From contig NZ_AP022600.1 in the NCBI RefSeq assembly GCF_010725885.1, positions 2,914,001 through 2,978,000 on the forward strand: a DNA stretch of 64,000 nt, in the 5' to 3' direction. The notes beneath the pieces are model-generated. The model did not search any database. It was not told the origin of the DNA and worked only from the letters and a program-made list of their open reading frames with translations. Source of the DNA: Mycolicibacterium tokaiense (GTDB lineage: Bacteria > Actinomycetota > Actinomycetes > Mycobacteriales > Mycobacteriaceae). A program made the position numbers and the translations under genes. Position 1 is the first letter of the stretch, and every line of letters starts with the position of its first letter. Shown here one piece after another: positions 37,444 to 46,930 of the stretch.

Positions 37444-40334
37444 CGGTGTGCTCCCACCGGCCGGCGCGGATTCTCGGCCATCTCGACGTCGATGCGGGCA
37501 CCGAGACTGCGCAGGACGTCGAGCACCAGGCCCACCACGATCAGGTACACCCCCAGGTCGAAGAACAGGGCCGTGACGAACTTGATGTGGCCGAGCACCG
37601 GCACGTCCAGCTCGACGATGGCCGAGGACAGGGCGGGCGCACCCAGCAGAATGGAGGCCACCGCGGTGCCCGCGGACAGGCCCAGGCCGACGCCCAGGAT
37701 CTTGCCCGCATCCAGTGGGATCGTCTCACCCAGCTCGTAGCGTCCACCGGCGAGGTAACGCAGCACCAGCGCCAGACCAGCGGTCAGGCCACCGGCGAAC
37801 CCGCCGCCGGGGGTGTTGTGGCCGGTGAAGAAGAAGTAGATGGACAGCACCATGATCACCGGGAAGATGAAGCGCGTCGCGACCTCCAGCACCAGCGAGC
37901 GGTAGCGCGGGTCGCGGTACTCACTGCCCCGCAGCCAGGTGGTGTCGCTGGCGGCCGGGCTGTAGGCCATCACCACACCGATGTCGGGTTGCCCGGCGGG
38001 CTGGCTGGCCTGCGGCACCCGTGGTGCCGCGCCGAAGCGCCGATGCCGGAACACCAGCGAGGCTACCCCGGTGGCTGCCACCAGGAGCACCGAGATCTCC
38101 CCCAGGGTGTCCCAGGCGCGGATGTCGACCAGCAGCACGTTGACAGTGTTGGAGCCGTGGCCGCGCTCGTAGGCGGCGTCGGGCAAGAGTTCGGCGATGG
38201 GGCGGGTGTCGCGGGCGGCCATGGCGAACACCCCGAGGGTGGTGACGGTGGCGCCGACGGCCACGGCCAGCGCGGCGCGCGGGAGGCGGAACCGCTTCAT
38301 GTGCGTCGCCTCGGCCTCGGCGGGCAGCGTACGCAGCACCAGCACGAAGATGACCAGGGTCAGCGTCTCCACCAGGAACTGCGTCAGGGCCAGGTCCGGT
38401 GCACCGTGGAAGGCGAAGATGACGCCGCAGCCGTAGCCGGTGAGGCCGACCAGCAGCACCGCGGCCAGCCTGTTGCGCATCACGACAGCCCCGAGCGCAC
38501 CGGCCAGCATCAGCACACCCACGATCGGAGTGAACACCGATTGCCACGGCGCGAAGTCCGGCCGGTCACGCGCACCGGCGACCAGCACCACCAACGGCAC
38601 CAGCACCAGCGTCGCGAGGATGACCGACTGGGTGGCGGGAATGGAGCCGCGCTGCGTGGTGCTGGTGACCCGGAAGGCGACCCAGTCCAGGCCGCGGAGG
38701 GTGGCGTCGTACACCCGGTCCGCGTTGCCCAGCGGCAGGAAGTGGAACCGCGCCCCGCGCAGCCGGCCGCGCAGGAAGAACGAGGCCGTACCTGCGGCCA
38801 CAACCACGGCGGACAACAGCAGCGGCAGTGTGAGGCCGTGCCACAGCGCGAGGTGGTAGTCGGCCCCGCCGGGTAGCGATTCGGCGTACGGATCCAGGGC
38901 GTGCTCGAGCAGGCTCGGAACCAGTCCGAAGACCAGGCCCGCTGCGGAAAGCACCGCCGGGGCCAGCAGGAAGGTCGCGGGAGGCTTGTGCAGGTCGGCC
39001 ACCCGGGTGCTGGGTTCGCGCAGGCCCTTCTTGGCGAAGGCGCCCCAGAGGAAGCGCAGGCTGTAGATGACGGTGAACACCGAGCCCAGGACGATCCCGG
39101 CGGTGGCCCAGGGCGCCCAGCTGCCCAGCGACGGACTGTGCAGGAGGGTTTCGAAATCGGCCTCCTTGGCCACGAAGCCCAGGAACGGAGGCAGGCCGGC
39201 CATGCTGGCCGTGGCGAGGACGGCGATGACCATCAGAACGGGGAGACGCTTGCCCAGCCACGCCAGTCGCCGGATATCGCGGGTGCCGCTGGCGTGGTCG
39301 ATGATGCCGGTGACCATGAACAGCGCGGCCTTGAACATGGCGTGCGCGCACAGCATGGCCAGACCGGCCAACATCACGTTGCCGTCGCCGGTGCCCACCA
39401 GGACGGTGATCATGCCGAGCTGGCTGACGGTGCCGAAGGCGAGGATGAGCTTGAGGTCGTACTCGCGGATGGCGCGCCAGCCCGCGAGGATCATCGTCAG
39501 CAGGCCGAGGCCGAGCACCAGGGGCCGCCACGGCGCGGCGTCGGCGAAGCCGGGCGCCATCCGGGCGATCAGGTAGACACCGGCCTTCACCATGGCCGCG
39601 GCGTGCAGGTAGGCGCTCACCGGGGTGGGGGCAGCCATGGCGCCGGGCAGCCAGAAGTGGAACGGCACGAGTGCGGACTTCGACACCGCGCCGATCAGGA
39701 TCAGCACGATGCCCACGTTGATCGCCAGGCCGGTGGGCGGGTTGGCGATCAGGTCGGAGAGCAGGTAGCTGCCGCCGAGTTCGCCGAGGATGACGATGCC
39801 GACCAGCATCGCCAGCCCACCTGCAGTGGTCACCATCAGCGCCTGGGTGGCGGCGCGCCGGCTGGTGGCGCGTTCGGCGTAATGGCCCACCAGCAGGAAC
39901 GACAGCACCGAGGTCAGTTCCCAGAAGATGTAGAGCAGCAGCAGGTTGTCGCTGGTGACCAGACCGAACATGGCACCGGAGAAGGCGACCAACTCGGCGG
40001 CGAAGCTGGGCAGCCGGTTCTCGATGTGCTCGTCGTGGTGGTGGAAGTAGTCGGCGCAGTAGAAGAGCACCAGTGCGCCGATGGCCAGTACCAGCACACT
40101 CATCACGGCGGCCAGGGTGTCGAAGCGCAGGTCGATGTCCATCGACAGTTCCGGCACCCACTGGATGGTCAGTCGGTGGTCGTCACCCTGCGACGACGGC
40201 CAGTTGGTGGCGACCCAGAACAGTGAACCCGCGGGCACCAGCGCCAGGGGGTAGAAGGCCCGTCGTCCCCATCTTTTCACCAACAGCGGGGCCACCAGGG
40301 CGGCCACGGCATGGGCGATCAGGACGGCGAGCAT
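37440..40334 (-). CDS. mrpA: Na+/H+ antiporter fused subunits A and B
   Basis: The 964-residue protein carries MrpA (NuoL-like, about 1-790) fused to MrpB (about 800-945). MrpA features include FFWELTSVLSFLLVGHY-type helix, KSALVPFHFWLPGAMAAPTP and HAMFKAALFMVTGIIDH. The B part begins near RYRSLVLEVATRFIFPVIMV and contains GHNTPGGGFAGGLTAGLAL. Together the operon forms a large secondary antiporter that exports Na+ (or other cations) for H+, giving tolerance to salt and alkaline pH. The gene is first in the operon; a 179-nt upstream gap holds repeats. Confidence 0.94.
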   Translation of the reverse strand: MLAVLIAHAVAALVAPLLVKRWGRRAFYPLALVPAGSLFWVATNWPSSQGDDHRLTIQWVPELSMDIDLRFDTLAAVMSVLVLAIGALVLFYCADYFHHHDEHIENRLPSFAAELVAFSGAMFGLVTSDNLLLLYIFWELTSVLSFLLVGHYAERATSRRAATQALMVTTAGGLAMLVGIVILGELGGSYLLSDLIANPPTGLAINVGIVLILIGAVSKSALVPFHFWLPGAMAAPTPVSAYLHAAAMVKAGVYLIARMAPGFADAAPWRPLVLGLGLLTMILAGWRAIREYDLKLILAFGTVSQLGMITVLVGTGDGNVMLAGLAMLCAHAMFKAALFMVTGIIDHASGTRDIRRLAWLGKRLPVLMVIAVLATASMAGLPPFLGFVAKEADFETLLHSPSLGSWAPWATAGIVLGSVFTVIYSLRFLWGAFAKKGLREPSTRVADLHKPPATFLLAPAVLSAAGLVFGLVPSLLEHALDPYAESLPGGADYHLALWHGLTLPLLLSAVVVAAGTASFFLRGRLRGARFHFLPLGNADRVYDATLRGLDWVAFRVTSTTQRGSIPATQSVILATLVLVPLVVLVAGARDRPDFAPWQSVFTPIVGVLMLAGALGAVVMRNRLAAVLLVGLTGYGCGVIFAFHGAPDLALTQFLVETLTLVIFVLVLRTLPAEAEATHMKRFRLPRAALAVAVGATVTTLGVFAMAARDTRPIAELLPDAAYERGHGSNTVNVLLVDIRAWDTLGEISVLLVAATGVASLVFRHRRFGAAPRVPQASQPAGQPDIGVVMAYSPAASDTTWLRGSEYRDPRYRSLVLEVATRFIFPVIMVLSIYFFFTGHNTPGGGFAGGLTAGLALVLRYLAGGRYELGETIPLDAGKILGVGLGLSAGTAVASILLGAPALSSAIVELDVPVLGHIKFVTALFFDLGVYLIVVGLVLDVLRSLGARIDVEMAENPRRPVGAHR

Positions 40335-40392
40335 GGCACTCCGTTTTTCTCAGGCGCCCGGGATGCCGAGCGTCGACTTGCGTCGGGGTGTC

Positions 40393-40432
40393 AGCCCACT
40401 GGTGGGCTTCGATCTTTACGGTTTGTTTACGG
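40393..40432. promoter_or_regulatory. Palindrome and 11-bp-spaced direct repeat upstream of mrpA
   Basis: On the minus strand CCGTAAA occurs twice (40432-40426 and 40421-40415) with an 11-nt period, one helical turn. It is followed by AGCCCACCAGTGGGCT (40408-40393), a palindrome apart from its two central bases. The repeat GTAAAC-N5-GTAAAG differs by one base per half from MtrA-type sites (GTMAC-like with an 11-nt period). A role in mrp control is inferred from position only. Confidence 0.4.
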
Positions 40433-40513
40433 CCATCCTACGGTGTGGGGCGAAGTCGGAAACGCCCGGATCGCAAGCGTGTGCGAATGCGGGCATGAGA
40501 CAAGGGTTTTGGA

Positions 40514-42676
40514 TCACCGCCCGGTGGCGAACTCCCGCAGCGAGGCCACCTGCTCGGGGTCCAGCGATGGCCGCACGGTCGCCCGCGCCGCTTCCACGTC
40601 GGCCATCGTGACGTCTGCGGCGTCGATGGAGCGCCGCATCGCCGTCAGCGCCGCCTCGCGCAGCAGCGCCACGCAGTCGGCGGCGCTGTAGCCGTCCAGG
40701 TCGCCGGCCAGCGCGTCGAGGTCCACGTCAGCACTCAGCGGCACCGACTTGCCGGCCGTGCGCAGGATGTCCCGGCGGGCGTCGGCGTCCGGTGGCTCCA
40801 CGAACACCAGCTTCTCCAGCCGGCCGGGCCGCAGCAGGGCGGGGTCGATCAGGTCGGGGCGGTTGGTGGCGCCCAGCACCACCACATCGCGCAGCGGGTC
40901 GATGCCGTCGAGCTCAGTCAGCAGCGCGGCCACCACCCGGTCGGTCACCCCGGAATCGTGACTTTGCCCACGCCGCGGCGCCAACGCGTCGATCTCGTCC
41001 AGGAACACCAGCGACGGGGCGGAATCCCGGGCCCGGCGGAACAATTCGCGCACCGACTTCTCCGAGCTGCCCACCCACTTGTCCATCAGCTCGGCGCCCT
41101 TGACGGCGTGCACGCTCAACCTGCCGGTAGAGGCCAGCGCCCGCACCACGAACGTCTTGCCGCAGCCGGGCGGGCCGTAGAGCAGGACGCCGCGCGGCGG
41201 GTCCACACCCAGGCGGGTGAAGGTGTCCGGGTGCTGCAGCGGCCACAGCACGGCTTCGGTGAGCGCCTGCTTGGTGGCCACCATGTCCCCGACGTCGGCC
41301 AGGGTGACCGCGCCCACGGACACCTCCTCGGTGGCCGAACGTGACAGCGGCCGGATGACTGTCAGGGCGCCGGCGAGGTCGGCCTGGGTCAGCACGGGTG
41401 CTTCGCCGTCGGTGCTGGCGCGGGCAGCCGCGCGCAACGCCGCCTCGCGGACCAGGGCGGCCAGATCGGCCACCACGAAACCCGGTGTGCGGCCGGCGAT
41501 CTCCGTCAGGTCAAGATCGCGCGTCGGCACCGTGCGCAGCAGCACCTCCAGCAGCTGGCGACGGATGTCGGCGTCGGGCAGCGGCACCCCCAGTTCGCGG
41601 TCGCAGACGTCCGGGGCCCGCAGTCGCGTATCGAGGGCGTCCGGCACCGCCGAGGTGGCCACCAGCGCCACCCCAGCGGTGGCGATGGCGGTGCGCAGCT
41701 CGGCCAGGATCAGGCTGGCCACCGGCTCGGGCGGGCGGTCGGTGGCCGCGGGTAGCAATGCGTCCACATCGGTGATCAGCAGCACCCCGCCGGAGGCGCG
41801 GACGTCGGCGCAGGCCCGGGACACCGCCCGCAGCCGGTCCTCGGCGGCCAGCGCCCCGATCTCCGGGCCGTCGAGTTCCACCAGGTGCCGCGACGAGCAC
41901 ACCGTGCGCACCAGGGTGGCCTTGCCGACCCCGGCGGGCCCGGACACCAGCACCCCCAGATTGGCTGTCGCGCCCAGGGTTTCGAGCAGCTGCGGCTCGT
42001 CGAGCGCCAGCTTCAGCCACTCGGTGAGCTTGCCCGCCTGGGCGTGGGCGCCCTTGAGGTCGTCGAAGCTCACCGTCGGGCGGACCACGGGTTCGGCGGC
42101 CACCGTCGGCGCGGCGGCAGCACCGTCATCCCAGGCGAGCACGGAGTTGGGCTGCACGCTCACCGGTCCGGCCGGGTCGACCGCGCTGACCGTCAGCAGC
42201 TCCGAGGTCCAGGTGATCCCGACCGAGCGGGCCAGCGCCGCGGTGGCCTCCGTGGTCGAGGTCCCGGGTCCGAGGTCGCGGGGCAGCAGCGACACCGTGT
42301 CGCCGACGGTCATCACCTTGCCCAGCAGCGCCTGGCGCAGGGTGGCCGGGGAGACCGACCCGGCCGTCAGCCGCGACCCGGTCACGGTCACCGACCGGGC
42401 GCCGTGCACCGTCACCGGGGCCACCACCACGGAGCTGTCCTCGCGCAGGCCGGCGTTGGACAGCGTCACGTCGTCCAGCAGCGCGGTGCCCACCGGGGTG
42501 CCGGGACCCGCCACCCCCACCACGGCCGCGGTGGTGCGCGCCCCGGTGAGCGACACCGCGTCCCACTCCCGGATGCCGAGGGCCGCGATCGCTTCGGGAT
42601 GCAGCCGGATGACCCCGCGCCGGGAATCCAGCGCGGAGGTGGTGAGCCGCGCCGTCAGGGTCAGCTGTGGCTGCAC
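40514..42676 (-). CDS. CDC48/p97-like AAA ATPase (Rv0435c-like)
   Basis: The 720-residue protein has an N-domain with a double-psi-barrel look (about 1-185) and two AAA modules. D2 (about 450-710) has Walker A GPPGCGKT, Walker B LVFLDEID and the second region ATNRPDLIDPALLRPGR. D1 (about 200-430) has GPAGVGKAT but its Walker B reads LLITDVD, lacking the catalytic Glu, so D1 probably binds but does not hydrolyse ATP. It corresponds to Rv0435c. It is the last gene of the SDR-moeA-psd-pssA run, 1 nt after pssA. Confidence 0.93.
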   Translation of the reverse strand: MQPQLTLTARLTTSALDSRRGVIRLHPEAIAALGIREWDAVSLTGARTTAAVVGVAGPGTPVGTALLDDVTLSNAGLREDSSVVVAPVTVHGARSVTVTGSRLTAGSVSPATLRQALLGKVMTVGDTVSLLPRDLGPGTSTTEATAALARSVGITWTSELLTVSAVDPAGPVSVQPNSVLAWDDGAAAAPTVAAEPVVRPTVSFDDLKGAHAQAGKLTEWLKLALDEPQLLETLGATANLGVLVSGPAGVGKATLVRTVCSSRHLVELDGPEIGALAAEDRLRAVSRACADVRASGGVLLITDVDALLPAATDRPPEPVASLILAELRTAIATAGVALVATSAVPDALDTRLRAPDVCDRELGVPLPDADIRRQLLEVLLRTVPTRDLDLTEIAGRTPGFVVADLAALVREAALRAAARASTDGEAPVLTQADLAGALTVIRPLSRSATEEVSVGAVTLADVGDMVATKQALTEAVLWPLQHPDTFTRLGVDPPRGVLLYGPPGCGKTFVVRALASTGRLSVHAVKGAELMDKWVGSSEKSVRELFRRARDSAPSLVFLDEIDALAPRRGQSHDSGVTDRVVAALLTELDGIDPLRDVVVLGATNRPDLIDPALLRPGRLEKLVFVEPPDADARRDILRTAGKSVPLSADVDLDALAGDLDGYSAADCVALLREAALTAMRRSIDAADVTMADVEAARATVRPSLDPEQVASLREFATGR

Positions 42677-42677
42677 G

Positions 42678-43532
42678 TCAGCCGCCCGGCTTGCGCAGAC
42701 CCAGACGTTGCATCCGGCGGTAGGGCGCCTTGCCGCGGCGGATCTCGCGGCGCTGCTTGCGCCGTTCCTTGGGCTTGGCGTCCCACGCCTCCGGCCGTGC
42801 GGCCACCCACCGCTGGCTGCGCACCGTGAACGGGATGATCAGCAGGTAGCCCACGATGATCAGCAACACCAACACGTAGGGGAACAGCAGCAGGGAGGCT
42901 GCGGCCGCGGCGATGGCGATCAGCAGGATGGGTGCGGCGTTGGACGGCATCGACACCGATTTCAGAGCCAGCGTGGGCACCCGGCTCACCAGCAGCGTGG
43001 CGTTGGCCGCGAACCACAGGCAGACGAACCAGGGCGCCGTCCACCAGCCGTGGCCGAACTGCAGCAGCGCGGCCAACGGGCCGATGACGCCGACGGCCCC
43101 ACACGGGGCGGGCATCCCGGTGAAGTACTGGCGCGTGTACGCGGGTTTGGTGTCGTCGTCGAGCAGGGCGTTGAACCGGGCCAGCCGCAGCACGATGCAC
43201 ACGCAGTACAGCAGCGCGAAGATCCAGCCCACCGGTGAGGTGGGCAGCAGCGTCACGTACACCACCAGCGCGGGGGCCACCCCGAAGTTCACGGCGTCGG
43301 CCAGGGAGTCGATCTCGGCGCCCATCCGCGACTGCGCGTCCAGCGCGCGGGCGATGCCGCCGTCGATCCCGTCCAGCACCGCGGCCGCGCCGATCAGGGC
43401 CAGCGCGATGTGGGGCCGGCCGTCGAGGGCGAACTTGATGGAGGTCAGGCCGGCGCAGATGGCCAGCACCGTGGTGGCGCTGGGCAGGATCCGCATGGCG
43501 CGCGGACGCTGCCCCTCCCGGCGTTGCATCAC
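42678..43532 (-). CDS. pssA: CDP-diacylglycerol-serine O-phosphatidyltransferase
   Basis: The 284-residue membrane enzyme makes phosphatidylserine. It carries the CDP-alcohol phosphotransferase motif [20 protein letters not shown] followed by [11 protein letters not shown] (the D-G-x2-A-R-x8-G-x3-D-x3-D pattern). The C-terminal tail ([11 protein letters not shown]) matches Rv0436c. GTG 43532 gives GTGA overlap with psd; the immediately following ATG at 43529 is equally possible. Its product feeds psd. Confidence 0.94.
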   Translation of the reverse strand: MMQRREGQRPRAMRILPSATTVLAICAGLTSIKFALDGRPHIALALIGAAAVLDGIDGGIARALDAQSRMGAEIDSLADAVNFGVAPALVVYVTLLPTSPVGWIFALLYCVCIVLRLARFNALLDDDTKPAYTRQYFTGMPAPCGAVGVIGPLAALLQFGHGWWTAPWFVCLWFAANATLLVSRVPTLALKSVSMPSNAAPILLIAIAAAAASLLLFPYVLVLLIIVGYLLIIPFTVRSQRWVAARPEAWDAKPKERRKQRREIRRGKAPYRRMQRLGLRKPGG

Positions 43533-44224
43533 GGCAGCTCGGCGAGGACGGTTTCGCCCGCGATGGCCCGCTGGCCGAGGCTGACCAGCAGTCGCGAGCC
43601 CTCCGGGAGGTAGGTGTCCAGCCGGGAGCCGTACCGGATCAGGCCGTAGGTGTCGCCGATCGCCAGCTTGTCGCCGGGCTTGACCTCGCAGACAATGCGC
43701 CGCGCCACCAGACCGGCGATCTGGGTGGCGATGATGTCCACGCCCTCGGGAGTGCGGATGACGATCGAGTTGCGTTCGTTGTCCGAGCTGGCCGACGGCA
43801 GATCCGCGGTGCCGAACAGGCCCGGCCGGTATTCGACGGCCACCACCTCACCGCCGATGGGTGCCCGCTGCACGTGGGCGTCCAGGACGGACAGGAAGAC
43901 GCTGACCCGGGGCAGCGGCGTGTCGGCGAGCCCCAGTTCGGGCGGCGGCACCGCGTGCTCGATCAGGCACACCTGCCCGTCGGCGGGGGACACCACCACA
44001 CCCGGGCGGGTGGGCGGCACCCGTTTGGGGTGCCGGAAGAATCCGGCCTGCACGGCGGCGGCGGCGAGGCCGGCGGTGCGCAGCCAGCGGGAGCGGTAGC
44101 CCAGGGCGGCCACCGCCAGGCCGGCGCCGACGAACGGCAGGCCCGCGGGGTGCATCGGAGGGACGGTGGACCGCACCAGATCTACGAGATGCGATGCTTC
44201 GGACGTGCGGGGTCGTCTGGCCAC
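43529..44224 (-). CDS. psd: Phosphatidylserine decarboxylase proenzyme
   Basis: The 231-residue proenzyme, same length as Rv0437c, converts phosphatidylserine to phosphatidylethanolamine. The self-cleavage site that creates the pyruvoyl group is the GS of [14 protein letters not shown]. Other family segments are VSPADGQV and [16 protein letters not shown]. It is upstream of and overlapping pssA, so the two steps are co-expressed. Confidence 0.94.
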   Translation of the reverse strand: MARRPRTSEASHLVDLVRSTVPPMHPAGLPFVGAGLAVAALGYRSRWLRTAGLAAAAVQAGFFRHPKRVPPTRPGVVVSPADGQVCLIEHAVPPPELGLADTPLPRVSVFLSVLDAHVQRAPIGGEVVAVEYRPGLFGTADLPSASSDNERNSIVIRTPEGVDIIATQIAGLVARRIVCEVKPGDKLAIGDTYGLIRYGSRLDTYLPEGSRLLVSLGQRAIAGETVLAELP

Positions 44225-44294
44225 GCTTCTATCCTAGGTAGGTCGCCGAGGCGGCGACGGAGGAGCCGGGGAGGCAGGGCCTACCTGCAGAGGC

Positions 44295-45491
44295 TCAAGT
44301 GAGTTCCCAGACACGCACGGCCGACCCCGCGTCCACCTGCGTGACGTCCTCACCGATGTCGAGCAGACAGTTGGCGGAGGCGAGGTAGCGCAGGTGGTGG
44401 CTGGCGGGCGGTCCGTAGCCGGCTACGGTGCCGGTGGCCGGGTCGTAGACCCCGCGGCGGAACTGCCGTTTGCCGGCCGGGGACGTCAGCGCTTCGGACA
44501 GTTCGGCGGTGTGCTGCCTGCGGTGCACGTCGGCCAACCCCATCGCGGCGCGCAGTGCAGGTCGGACGAACACCTCGAAGGACACCAGCGCGCTCACCGG
44601 GTTACCGGGCAGGGTGATGATCGGCACCCCGCCGACGCGGCCCGCGCCCTGGGGCATCCCCGGCTGCATGGCCACCTTGGCGAACTCGACTTCGCCGTCG
44701 CCCAGGGCGTCCTTGACCACCTCGTAGGCCCCGGCGCTCACCCCGCCGGTGGTGATGATCAGATCAGCGTCCTCGAGATGCGCGGTCAGCGCCGCGCGGA
44801 ACTCGGCGACGTCGTCGCTGGACATCGGGGCATGGCTGGCCACCGCGCCGGCGTCGCGCACCGCCGCGGCGAGCATCGCCGCGTTGGACTCGTAGATCTG
44901 CCCCGGCTGCAGCGCAGTCCCGGGCGCCACCAGCTCGGTGCCGGTGGACATCACCAGCACGCGCTGCCGCGGCGCGACCTCCAGTTCGGCGATGCCCAGT
45001 GCAGCGGCCAGCCCGACGGCGGCCGGCGTCACCACCTGGCCGGCGCGCAGTACGGGTGTGCCCGCGGTGACGTCCTCACCCGCGGCGCGCACGTGCTGGC
45101 CCGGCGGCGCCGACACCCGGATCTCCACGGTGTCGGTGCCGCCGTCGGTGCGTTCCACGGGTACGACGGCGGTGGCGCCCTCCGGCAGCGGAGCGCCCGT
45201 CATGATGCGGTGCGCGGTGCCCGGTGTCAGGGTCAGCGTGTCGGTGCGCCCGGCCGGGATGTCCTCGGCCACCGGCAGCCGCACCGGGGCCGCCTCGGTG
45301 GCCGCGGCGATGTCGGGTGCGTACACGGCGTAGCCGTCCATGGCGGAGTTGTCGAACACCGGAAGCGACAGCGGCGCCACCACATCGGCGGTCAGCACCA
45401 GCCCTTCGGCCTGCACCAAGGGCAACCGCGTTCCGGCACGCGGCGTCAGCAGGGCAGCCACCACCCGCTGATGTTCTTCGACGGTGCGCAT
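44295..45491 (-). CDS. moeA: Molybdopterin molybdenumtransferase
   Basis: The 398-residue MoeA protein inserts molybdate into adenylylated molybdopterin. It shows PVFDNSAMDGYAV, GTAHRIMTGAPLPEGA and the MoCF motif ITTGGVSAGAYEVVKDALG with GVPIITLPGNPVSALVSFE. It corresponds to Rv0438c (moeA2). The ATG at 45491 shares a base with the SDR stop (TGATG). psd follows after 70 nt. Confidence 0.94.
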   Translation of the reverse strand: MRTVEEHQRVVAALLTPRAGTRLPLVQAEGLVLTADVVAPLSLPVFDNSAMDGYAVYAPDIAAATEAAPVRLPVAEDIPAGRTDTLTLTPGTAHRIMTGAPLPEGATAVVPVERTDGGTDTVEIRVSAPPGQHVRAAGEDVTAGTPVLRAGQVVTPAAVGLAAALGIAELEVAPRQRVLVMSTGTELVAPGTALQPGQIYESNAAMLAAAVRDAGAVASHAPMSSDDVAEFRAALTAHLEDADLIITTGGVSAGAYEVVKDALGDGEVEFAKVAMQPGMPQGAGRVGGVPIITLPGNPVSALVSFEVFVRPALRAAMGLADVHRRQHTAELSEALTSPAGKRQFRRGVYDPATGTVAGYGPPASHHLRYLASANCLLDIGEDVTQVDAGSAVRVWELT

Positions 45492-46408
45492 CAGAACGGG
45501 AACCGCACACCGGTCAGTTGCTCGGAGACCGTCCACAGCCGCTCCTGCACGGCGACGTCATGGGACTGCTTGCTCGAGGACACCAGCACCGGATGGCCCC
45601 ACAGTTCGCGGAAGCCGTCCGGGCCGTAGTACTGACCCCCGCTGGCGCCCGGGTCGGTGGCGGCGCGCAGCGTGGCCAGGGCACCCATGGCGGGGGAGTT
45701 GGTCACCAGGCCGGTCAGCTTGTCGACAAAGGGCAGTGAGGACCCCGGGATGTGGCGCATCAGCTCGGTGTTGGACACCCCGGGGTGGGCGGCCACCGCG
45801 ATGGTCTCGGCGCCTGCGGTGGCCAGACGGCGTTGCAGTTCGTAGGCGAACATCAGGTTGGCCAGCTTGGCCTGCCCGTAGGCCGCCACCCGGTTGTAGC
45901 CGCGCTCCCACTGCAGGTCGTCGAAATGGATGGCGGCGCGGATGTTGTGCGCGATGCTGGCGACCACCACCACCCGCGAACCCGGCACCGGCAGCAGGTT
46001 CTCCAGCAGCAACCCGGTGAGCGCGAAGTGGCCCAGGTGGTTGGTGCCGAACTGCAACTCGAACCCGTCCTTGGTGGTCTGCTTCGGCGGGTACATCACC
46101 CCGGCGTTGTTGATCAGCAGGTCGATGCGCGGGTGGGACTCCTTCAGTTCGGCCGCGGCGGTCCGAACCGATTGCAGGGAGCCGAGATCCAGCGGCTGCA
46201 CGGTGATGTCGGCGCGGGGCACGGCCCCGAGGATCTGCGCCGCGGCGGCATTGCCCTTCTCGACGTTGCGCACCGCGATCACCACGGTGGCCCCGCGGGC
46301 GGCGAGGACCTTCGCGGTCTCGAAGCCCAGCCCGGTGTTGGCGCCGGTGACGACCGCGGTGCGGCCGCTCTGGTCGGGGACGTCGTTTTCGGTCCACTTG
46401 GTGCTCAT
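45491..46408 (-). CDS. Short-chain dehydrogenase/reductase (Rv0439c-like)
   Basis: The 305-residue SDR has the cofactor loop [19 protein letters not shown], the structural [11 protein letters not shown], and the active-site pattern with Tyr-x3-Lys in [11 protein letters not shown]. It resembles retinol-dehydrogenase/light-dependent protochlorophyllide reductase-type SDRs. ATG 46408 is chosen; ATG 46420 would add four residues. A close paralogue is encoded at 53742-54638. It is divergent from the PH-domain gene, with 24 nt between starts. Confidence 0.93.
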   Translation of the reverse strand: MSTKWTENDVPDQSGRTAVVTGANTGLGFETAKVLAARGATVVIAVRNVEKGNAAAAQILGAVPRADITVQPLDLGSLQSVRTAAAELKESHPRIDLLINNAGVMYPPKQTTKDGFELQFGTNHLGHFALTGLLLENLLPVPGSRVVVVASIAHNIRAAIHFDDLQWERGYNRVAAYGQAKLANLMFAYELQRRLATAGAETIAVAAHPGVSNTELMRHIPGSSLPFVDKLTGLVTNSPAMGALATLRAATDPGASGGQYYGPDGFRELWGHPVLVSSSKQSHDVAVQERLWTVSEQLTGVRFPF

Positions 46409-46432
46409 GTCCCCGAACATTACGGACACGGC

Positions 46433-46930
46433 ATGCTCGACACCATGGATGGCATGCGTGATCCGTGTAATCCGCCGAGCAGCAGGGCCCCGCTGGTCTG
46501 GGCGCTGGGTGCGGCGATCCCGTGGGCGGTGGCCCTGGTGGGCATCGGTGTCTGGTTCGCCCTCGACGACCGGCTGCGGTGGCTGCAGTTCCTGGTCGCC
46601 CTGGCCGCCGTGGTGTGCGCGGTGGTCTCCGTGGGCGTGGTTCCGATGTGGCGGTACCGCGTGCACCGCTGGGAGATCAGCGACACCGCGGTGTACACCC
46701 GCAGCGGCTGGCTGATGCAGGAGCGGCGCATCGCCCCGATCTCCCGGGTGCAGACCGTCGACACCCACCGCGGCCCGCTGGACCGCTTGTTCGGCCTGGC
46801 CACCGTGACGGTGACGACGGCGTCCTCGGCCGGCGCGGTGCAGATCGCCGCCCTGGACACCGCGGTGGCCGACGGGATCGTCGCGCATCTGACCGCGGTC
46901 GCCGCGATCGGGGAAGCCGATGCCACCTGA
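46433..46930 (+). CDS. PH-domain (bPH2/YdbS-like) membrane protein
   Basis: The 165-residue protein has two hydrophobic segments (about 20-38 and 48-70) and one bacterial PH domain ([20 protein letters not shown] and [20 protein letters not shown]). It is the small partner of the larger PH protein that follows, an arrangement like Bacillus ydbS-ydbT. Possible starts are ATG 46433, 46445 and 46454; the last lies closest to the hydrophobic region. The role is unknown, though YdbST is linked to resistance to certain antimicrobial peptides. Confidence 0.8.
   Translation: MLDTMDGMRDPCNPPSSRAPLVWALGAAIPWAVALVGIGVWFALDDRLRWLQFLVALAAVVCAVVSVGVVPMWRYRVHRWEISDTAVYTRSGWLMQERRIAPISRVQTVDTHRGPLDRLFGLATVTVTTASSAGAVQIAALDTAVADGIVAHLTAVAAIGEADAT

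Noticed and set aside
37446..40226. Long plus-strand open frames opposite mrpA
   Set aside because: They are His/Gln/Arg-rich mirror translations of hydrophobic membrane-protein codons, a common artefact in GC-rich DNA.
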